From NCBI GenBank assembly GCA_036898135.1, contig CM072525.1, positions 49,739,858 to 49,803,857 of the forward strand: 64,000 nucleotides of DNA, in the 5' to 3' direction. Source of the DNA: Oncomelania hupensis (taxonomy: Eukaryota; Mollusca; Gastropoda; Littorinimorpha; Pomatiopsidae). The notes below the pieces were generated by a model. That model was not told where the DNA came from and did no database searches. It saw only the letters and a list, made by a program, of their open reading frames with translations. Shown piece after piece: positions 58,532-64,000 of the stretch (position 1 is its first letter; the number at the start of each line of letters is the position of its first letter). The translations under genes were made by a program, and so were the position numbers.

Positions 58532-59905
58532 TTAATTAGAAAATCTTAATGGCTCTGTGTCTGGTGGAACAATCTGAAGTTCTTCTTTTACAAAATTTCT
58601 TTGTGGTGTTCTACGATCGCTTCTTGGTCTTAAATAATATACAGGCGGAACAGTAGATAATGCTCTGTCAACTTTATAAACGCTTAATGACCAAATTGGG
58701 TCTGTAGCTCTTCTAGTGTCGTTAGGTATCTAACAGTTTTGTTCATCAAAGTTAGATCCGGCTGGCCAGGCTTTGAAACGGCAACAACAGCCTGTTTCTT
58801 TTTAATAGCCTCAACTGGTTTTAATCCTGTAACTCTGGTTGGTTCTGAATTCATTTCCCTTAAAACTCGAGGCAGCCTAATAACCCATTGTGTATTAGTG
58901 GTTTCAGTAAACAACTCCTTTGAATACTGATAAGTGAATAATCTTTCTGCCAGTTGCCGATTAAAGTTTTCTACAATACTTTGTGATCTGTGTAATCCAA
59001 CAACTCCTCTTCTAACAGTTACATTGTTTTAACAAAAGCTGGTTAACAGCTCCTTTGAATTCAGACCCTTCATCACATTGAATAAGTCTAAGGAACCTTA
59101 GAGGCCCTCTTGAATAAATCGCATTTAAGGCTTGAGCGACCTCAACAGAATTTTTAGTCCTAAGAGCATGAGCGTCTTTAAACCTGGTAGCTATATCAAT
59201 AACAGTAAGGGCATACCTGTATTTCTTTCTATGTATTTTGTAGTGGGGAAGATATAACAAATCTATTTGGTGTGTGTCATTTGGTCTGAAGTTTTCAAAT
59301 TTTGGTCTTATTATTTTCTTTGGGGTTAGAAGATAGATTTGCCATACAGCTTGCTTCGATAACCATTTTTTAACTATGTTTGCTGACAAGCCAGTCTTTT
59401 CTACTAGTTCATTAACTGCCGTCATCCCTTTCCAATATCCGGATTGAGAATAATATAATCTAGACAAACGCGAAATCATATTTTTTTTAGATTTATATTT
59501 TTGTTTAACAAGGTAATAAACTATTGTTATTCCAAACACAATTAAAATTAATTCTCCGGTTCCTGACATTGTAGGTGCAATGTTAGGCGTGTAGAAGTCA
59601 GATAACACTGGCTGTTTTAATGAAGGTAGTGTCGTGCCAGTGAATAAATAATATTGGTGCAAAGCTTCATCAACATCTTCAAATCTTTTATCAGCATAAT
59701 CTTCTTTCAATCTTTTATTGACAAAATCAAGCTGCATTAGTCTGTTTTTCTCGTATTCAGCCTGATCTTGTTGTAATTTTTCCATTGCTAAGTTATGCCG
59801 TTTTGATTCTTCTTTACTGTCTAGTTTTGAAAACAAATAATTTGATCCTGAAAAAGCTAAGGCATTGACAGCAGCAGAACCAAGCACCATTGCAGCACCG
59901 GACAT
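58532..59905 (-). pseudogene. Viral integrase joined to a membrane-protein N terminus
   Basis: The open 297 codons from 59905 start MSGAAMVLGSAAVNALAFSG, then a charged coiled coil (30-85) and a transmembrane helix (LILIVFGITIVYYLV, 119-133). A retroviral-type integrase follows: D215 in HQIDLLYL, D278 in QCDEGSEF. A frameshift near 59020 moves to the frame with the catalytic Glu (SIVENFNRQLAERLF). A second near 58690 moves to the C-terminal frame ending at 58532. Integrase could start independently at Met143. A read-through fusion of two genes is possible. Only 41 bp separate it from the divergent gene. Confidence 0.75.
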
Positions 59906-59946
59906 TTTTTAATTTAGTTTTTTTTTAATTTGTATTTGTATTTAAA

Positions 59947-60437
59947 ATGAATTGCGATGACTTGTTAATACAAGAAGCTATTAATGTCACAGCTACAGGT
60001 GTTGACAACAAGAAAAAAGACAGGCTGGTTGATTAGTAGCTTCCGGAAAGTCAAAGTATTATCTCAGTGTTGACTTAACAGCTGAACAAGTACAAAGACT
60101 GAGGCCCGAAGAGATCATTATATTACATAATAAATATGATAAAGTTCTCGGTGCTTTACTGGTTAAAAGTTTAGGGCGTTCGATTGTGAAGTTATATACC
60201 AAAGCTGTGTCGACCTTTGTTACTTTAGATTGTGAGAATGATTTATTTGATGATTTGATTCAAGATCCTGTTATTGTCAATGGGATTAGTGAGGTATCAA
60301 AAAATGTGTATTATAAGTTTGGAAGCTTGTTGGCACCATTTTCAGCTGGGTTAATTACTTTTCAACACATAAATTTATCTGCTAATAAAAATGGACTCTT
60401 CCAATCCGGAGATGGAGATGGAAATGGAGGTGAATAA
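59947..60437 (+). pseudogene. Right-end viral gene, function unknown
   Basis: The ATG at 59947 starts 28 codons (MNCDDLLIQEAINVTATG...) to a TAG near 60033. Coding sequence then continues in another frame (SVDLTAEQVQRLRPEEI, from about 60075) without a stop to 60437, ending in a Gly/Asp tail (GDGDGNGGE). A small indel near 60030 explains this. A segment at 60186-60360 (LDCENDLFDDLIQDPVI, YYKFGSLLAPFSAGLITF) resembles, from memory, a recurrent Maverick protein. It overlaps the next gene by 47 bp. Confidence 0.6.
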
Positions 60438-60844
60438 TTCGGAGAACCAACAGAACCCAGTGACAGTGACAGTCACTAAACAAAAGAGCCTAGGAAGAAT
60501 TGCAGCTGGAAAGAAGTTAGCAGATTTTAACAAGTTACATAGATGGAATAGACAAACAAAAGCAAACATATTAAGAAAAAAGGAATCACCAAAAGAAGAA
60601 ACAATAACTCAACAAACATTAACAACAAACAAAGAAGAACCAATACAGCCAATACAACCAGTACAATCTTCAAAAAAGATATATTATTTATGTATAGCAG
60701 GTGTAGTATAAGCAAAGTGGGTACATAATATATAAATACCGCCAAGGAAAAAAGAAACAGAAACCCCAAAATCCACTTGTAGAAAAAGAAATTGAATCAT
60801 CTCCATCATTAAAGCCATCATTAGATTTGTTTTCAATGCAGTAA
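60391..60844 (+). pseudogene. Basic viral protein with C-terminal hydrophobic segment
   Basis: The ATG at 60391 overlaps the previous gene in another frame. The N terminus is acidic (PEMEMEMEVN). A basic block contains LGRIAAGKKLADFNKL, then a Gln/Pro-rich linker (PIQPIQPVQ) and a short hydrophobic segment (IYYLCIAGVV), where a frameshift near 60712 occurs. The remaining frame ends at 60842-60844. The pattern (basic AAGKK motif, linker, membrane segment) is familiar from Maverick elements but unassigned. Confidence 0.55.
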
Positions 60845-60957
60845 TAATTTATTATTATTTTTTACTATATATAAAAATTAGTGTACCATATGAACATACA
60901 ATTGTAAATCTTGGATACCATAGTGTTGTCTTAGTGGGTTTAAATACAGCTTAAGCT

Positions 60958-61113
60958 ATGATTGCAAAATCTCTTTTAAATATGAAACCTATTGAATTGG
61001 GAAAGATGGATCTTTCAGATGTTGGTAAACTGGTTGGTATATTTTCATTTTCGTTATTTACTCGGGACTATCTTGCTAAACAAAAGATTATTCCGGCGGA
61101 CATTAACGTGTAA
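60958..61113 (+). CDS. Last viral gene, 51-residue protein
   Basis: The ATG at 60958 to TAA at 61111-61113 is an intact 51-codon frame: MIAKSLLNMKPIELGKMDLS, a hydrophobic DVGKLVGIFSFSLFTRDYL, then a polar tail. It is the gene nearest the provirus end. Function unknown; a small membrane-associated protein is possible. Confidence 0.5.
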   Translation: MIAKSLLNMKPIELGKMDLSDVGKLVGIFSFSLFTRDYLAKQKIIPADINV

Positions 61114-61129
61114 TGTTGCAACCACAATG

Positions 61130-61420
61130 CAACGTGTTTTTAAAAAGAGGGTTTATGTTTAAAATAATATTTTTTTTGCTTTCAATTAAAGACGTAAGAA
61201 ATACGAATATATTTGTAGCAAATGACTATTTCCAGAGCGTTATGAAGTGCGTTTAAGACCTCTTAAAAACAGCATATTATGTAATAAAATGGGGTCAGTA
61301 CAACAGGTGCGGTTAAAGCAGCATAACTGCTATCTCTGCTGGTAGACATAATTATGTATTATGTCCCTTCTCGATAACCTTATTTAACTTATGCAATTCA
61401 AAATTTAGATTAAATTAAAT
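61130..61420. repeat. Right terminal sequence of the provirus
   Basis: Directly follows the last gene and shares TACGAATAT, TAGCAAATG, CCAGAGCGTT and CTTAAAAACAGC-type blocks with 1880-1975. The terminus itself and a target duplication were not located. Confidence 0.4.
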
Positions 61421-61436
61421 CTTCTGTCATAAAAAA

Positions 61437-61735
61437 AAGGTAAAGGTAGTCCCATAGCCTTGTGGCCGTAGGGGAGCGTGATGTTGGAGATCACACTTAT
61501 CTTGGGCCAGCGTAATGAGGGTGATGCCCAACTCTCTCCCTCGCTGCTTTACCTTCCCCACCCTCAAGAGAGTAGGTACTCAATCACAGTTGAGTCAACT
61601 GGGGGCGTTGTTGTTTTTCGCTTCACACCTTAGCGGTCACCCATCCAAGTGCTAACCGCACCGGACGGTGCTTCACTTTCGACACAGTAGCGAGTGCTCC
61701 AACCACTGCACTATCCGACACCCCTATCCTTCTGT
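61437..61735 (-). repeat. 5S rRNA-derived SINE, copy 2
   Basis: Reverse complement of copy 1 (3415-3700), including the 5S-like part (reverse of TTAGCACTTGGATGGGTGACC) and the same unique body. The 5' end contains GTGTCGGATAGTGCAGTGGT, absent from copy 1, so copy 1 is likely a bit shorter. Confidence 0.75.
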
Positions 61736-63300
61736 CATAGCTAAATCATAAATTCATAACGTAAATTCATGCATCTTAGCAAGGTAAACAAACATAAATT
61801 CTTGCATCTCATCAATGCACAAAAACATAAATTCCGTTATCTTACCAACGCAAATAAGCCTACACGCAGAAGGACCTATTCCAAATTCAGTAAATGGTTG
61901 CGATCCAGCCTGCATGATGATGAAACTTCAGTCTGAAATTGATGCCAAATTTTCGACCCTTGTGCTTTTGGCGGATTGCAGGTTTGTGGTTGTTTGTTTT
62001 GTTTGTTTCAGGTGTTATTGTTGTCGATTGTTGTTATCACCTAACATGAATAAGATTATCTTACAACTTACAATGATTTGCTTTTTTCCCTCCAGAGAAG
62101 ATTAAAATTACGCAAGTGTATAATCAAGAGCTGTTTTCTTTTCCTTACTTTGCCAGTTCTTCTGTTCATTTCTTTGGTGTGTTGAACGGAAAGTATGGAT
62201 GACGATTATTTTGATTGTTGGTACACAGGTACTTCAAATGATTACCATTCAGTAGCATTCTGGTTGTCGGTCAACCAGTCCGTCCGTTACTCTGTGTCAC
62301 TTCACCCGAATGGGCTCAGTGACTTCAGCTCATACAGCGAGTGAAGGGATTCAAACTCAAATTAAAATACTAACATAGATGCCAGATGAACAATCACACT
62401 CTTTTATTCAACACACAAACATACAGGAAAATGGGAAATCTAACCCAACCTCAACCCTTAACCGGTCCCACAACCCCAACAATTAACAAATAATTACCTC
62501 TCTTGACTAATCCATAACCCCTTAGACACTGGACATAAGATGCCAACACAACCAATATATAACAATATGAAAATAAAGATGAAGTAATACAACAGATGGC
62601 TTATATATACAATCACCAAGATTCGAAGAAATATATTTAATTAATAGCAAACTCTGTATACTCCGCACCAATTCGTTATTCAATACAAAACCTAACTAAA
62701 TCGTCTGAAATTGGCACTACAAGACCTTTGCCGTTTCACCACTATAATCCAGAAAGTCACTACACTGTTCCAAATTTATCACAGACTATAAAGAGACACT
62801 GTTTAAATATTCACTAAGGGTTTAAAATGTTTTTATTTGCGTGTAATGTGTGTGTAGTTGATAGTGTGTGTGAGGCCCTGAGTACCGTGACCCAAGTACA
62901 AGATACAAGAAAACGTTATTATCTCACTCTGAAAAATTAAGATATGTTTTGCAGGCAGTTAACGGCCGGACGTCATAAATCAATAAAAAGAAAACATAAC
63001 ACCTGTGCCCTACACAGTTGGCACTTCACATTCTTACTGGACATCTATATATAATTTTCCTTCTCGCTTATATTAATGTACAGATAGCAGGTTAAAAAGT
63101 TAATTACATTAAAGGAAAAGAACATTCATATTGTGTTTTACATGTATATATCATACAAATCAATTCTAATCACAGAGATAACTACACAAGCAAAGAAGGG
63201 AGGACTTATATTTTACAAACCTACATAACAGCTGTCATTGCACAAATAAGCACCACAAGTGACTAAATGATTAAAAGAAATAGTATAAATAAAGGCACTC
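61736..63300. other. No gene seen
   Basis: AT-rich DNA with a C-rich patch near 62430-62520 resembling in style the solo LTRs at 32330 and 43950. Open frames are short and without features. Confidence 0.35.
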
Positions 63301-63306
63301 TCTTTT

Positions 63307-63309
<3 letters not shown>

Positions 63310-63352
<43 letters not shown>
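63310..63352. repeat. (AC)n microsatellite
   Basis: About 21 AC units at the 3' end of the Rex1-like fragment. Confidence 0.9.
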
Positions 63353-63357
<5 letters not shown>

Positions 63358-63360
63358 CAC

Positions 63361-63640
63361 CGTCAAAGATTATTTATACTCATTCAGAAGTTCGATCGAC
63401 TTTGGTACAAAGCTGTATTTGGTTCTAACAGTGGAAAATTTAGGCACTCGAAAACGGCGATAAGATGGTAAAAGTGTATAATGCTTTGCAAGGACGTGTG
63501 TGGTGTCTCTCGCAATCTCTTTAGCCTTTCGCATTGCACGGCACTCATACAACTCAGTCAGACTCTTCTGTTTCACTCCAATCACTTGGCAGTGGTCCCA
63601 CAAGCGAGTCGAGTTGTCGCCTCCCGGCAGCAGAAGCCGA
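63361..63640 (-). pseudogene. 3' end of a Rex1-like LINE
   Basis: The 77-codon frame at 63370-63603 corresponds to the C-terminal domain of the 21151-23454 element: LYECRAMRKAKEIARDTTHV parallels LYERQVERKAYQIASDPSHV there. The shared domain continues through HVLAKHY and SFVPKSIELLN before the stop at 63370. The rest of the LINE is absent. Confidence 0.6.
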
Positions 63641-64000
63641 AGTACGTAGAACGCAGCAACAGAAGTAATCGTAATACATAGAAGTGGAACGTAGAACGTA
63701 GTAACAGAGGTAGCGTACTAGAAGTAGAAGTAGAACGTAGAACCTAGTACGCAGTAAGCAAAGCAGAAGTAGTAGAACATAGGTAAGTACAGTAGATAGG
63801 TAGTTGTACGTAGAACATAGAAGTAGTACCAATCTGGTCAACATAATAAAGCATCTTACTAAGCTATCCATATATCATGTAAACATAACATGGGAAATAA
63901 CTCCTTCCGCCGTCCGCCATCTTGACCTGTTTATTTATACAATACAACAATTCATCTTTTCTCTATAATTTATACTAATTTCTCATGAACATGATTATTT
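63641..64000. repeat. GTAGAA-type simple repeat and unassigned DNA
   Basis: 63640-63860 consists of variants of GAAGTAGAACGTAGAAC and GTAACAGA. Beyond that nothing is recognisable. Confidence 0.5.

Larger units (their letters stand above)
28559..61420. mobile_element. Maverick/Polinton (adintovirus-like) provirus with nested insertions
   Basis: The region combines a packaging ATPase, a major capsid protein, minor capsid candidates, a family B DNA polymerase and a retroviral-type integrase, the diagnostic set of Mavericks/Polintons. After subtracting four large insertions (32330-34358, about 36290-40276, 43950-46004, about 46678-58428), roughly 13 kb of virus-derived DNA remains. Genes are arranged as close divergent pairs (30400/30432, 34987/35007, 59905/59947) and convergent pairs (31737/31767, 41254/41326). 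A maturation protease was not found; its usual position may lie beyond the missing left end. Confidence 0.85.

Overview
This is a repeat-rich stretch of a eukaryotic, almost certainly invertebrate metazoan genome. GT-AG splice junctions, several LINE clades, 5S- and tRNA-derived SINEs, LTR elements and a Maverick/Polinton-type DNA virus integration all point that way. A marine invertebrate such as a mollusc is my guess; nothing here fixes the species. I find no CRISPR array and no bacterial operon. Only one fragment looks like an ordinary host gene (two exons, 24303-26313).

The main content is an integrated Maverick/Polinton (adintovirus-like) provirus from about 28.5 to 61.4 kb, whose left end is not found. 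In map order it carries a packaging ATPase, a double-jelly-roll-type major capsid protein (intact, 426 codons), a frameshifted membrane protein, a structural protein split by a solo LTR, jelly-roll-type minor capsid candidates, a small membrane/coiled-coil protein, a protein-primed-type family B DNA polymerase, a retroviral-type integrase joined to a membrane-protein N terminus, and three small right-end genes. Genes are packed in divergent and convergent pairs separated by 20-70 bp, as in a DNA virus. Most carry stops, frameshifts or insertions. Insertions make up about 20 kb of the 33 kb span: a CR1-like LINE with a 2A-like peptide (36.3-40.3 kb), two roughly 2-kb solo-LTR-like elements (32330-34358 and 43950-46004), and an L1/Tx1-type LINE (about 46.7-58.4 kb). 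That L1 is itself split by an L2/CR1-type LINE, and a 2.2-kb terminal-inverted-repeat element carrying a THAP exon sits at the junction. Removing the insertions leaves about 13 kb of virus.

The left part (0-24 kb) holds traces of further Maverick material: an edge gene at 1-905 with a terminal-repeat-like tract at 1021-1990, and a decayed ATPase at 5400-5950. It also holds two SINEs, a TTAA-flanked MITE, an RTE-type LINE, a Rex1-type LINE and a family of about 1.45-kb LTRs. The largest item there is a minus-strand Ty3/gypsy element (9844-18313) whose integrase precedes its reverse transcriptase, the order described for Gmr1-like elements. Its RT region holds a solo LTR and an unusual double hairpin.

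The right end (61.4-64 kb) has a second 5S-derived SINE, AT-rich DNA, a microsatellite and the 3' end of a Rex1-like LINE. Read as a whole, the window is a viral integration buried by successive generations of retroelements, with a relative order of insertions that can be worked out.
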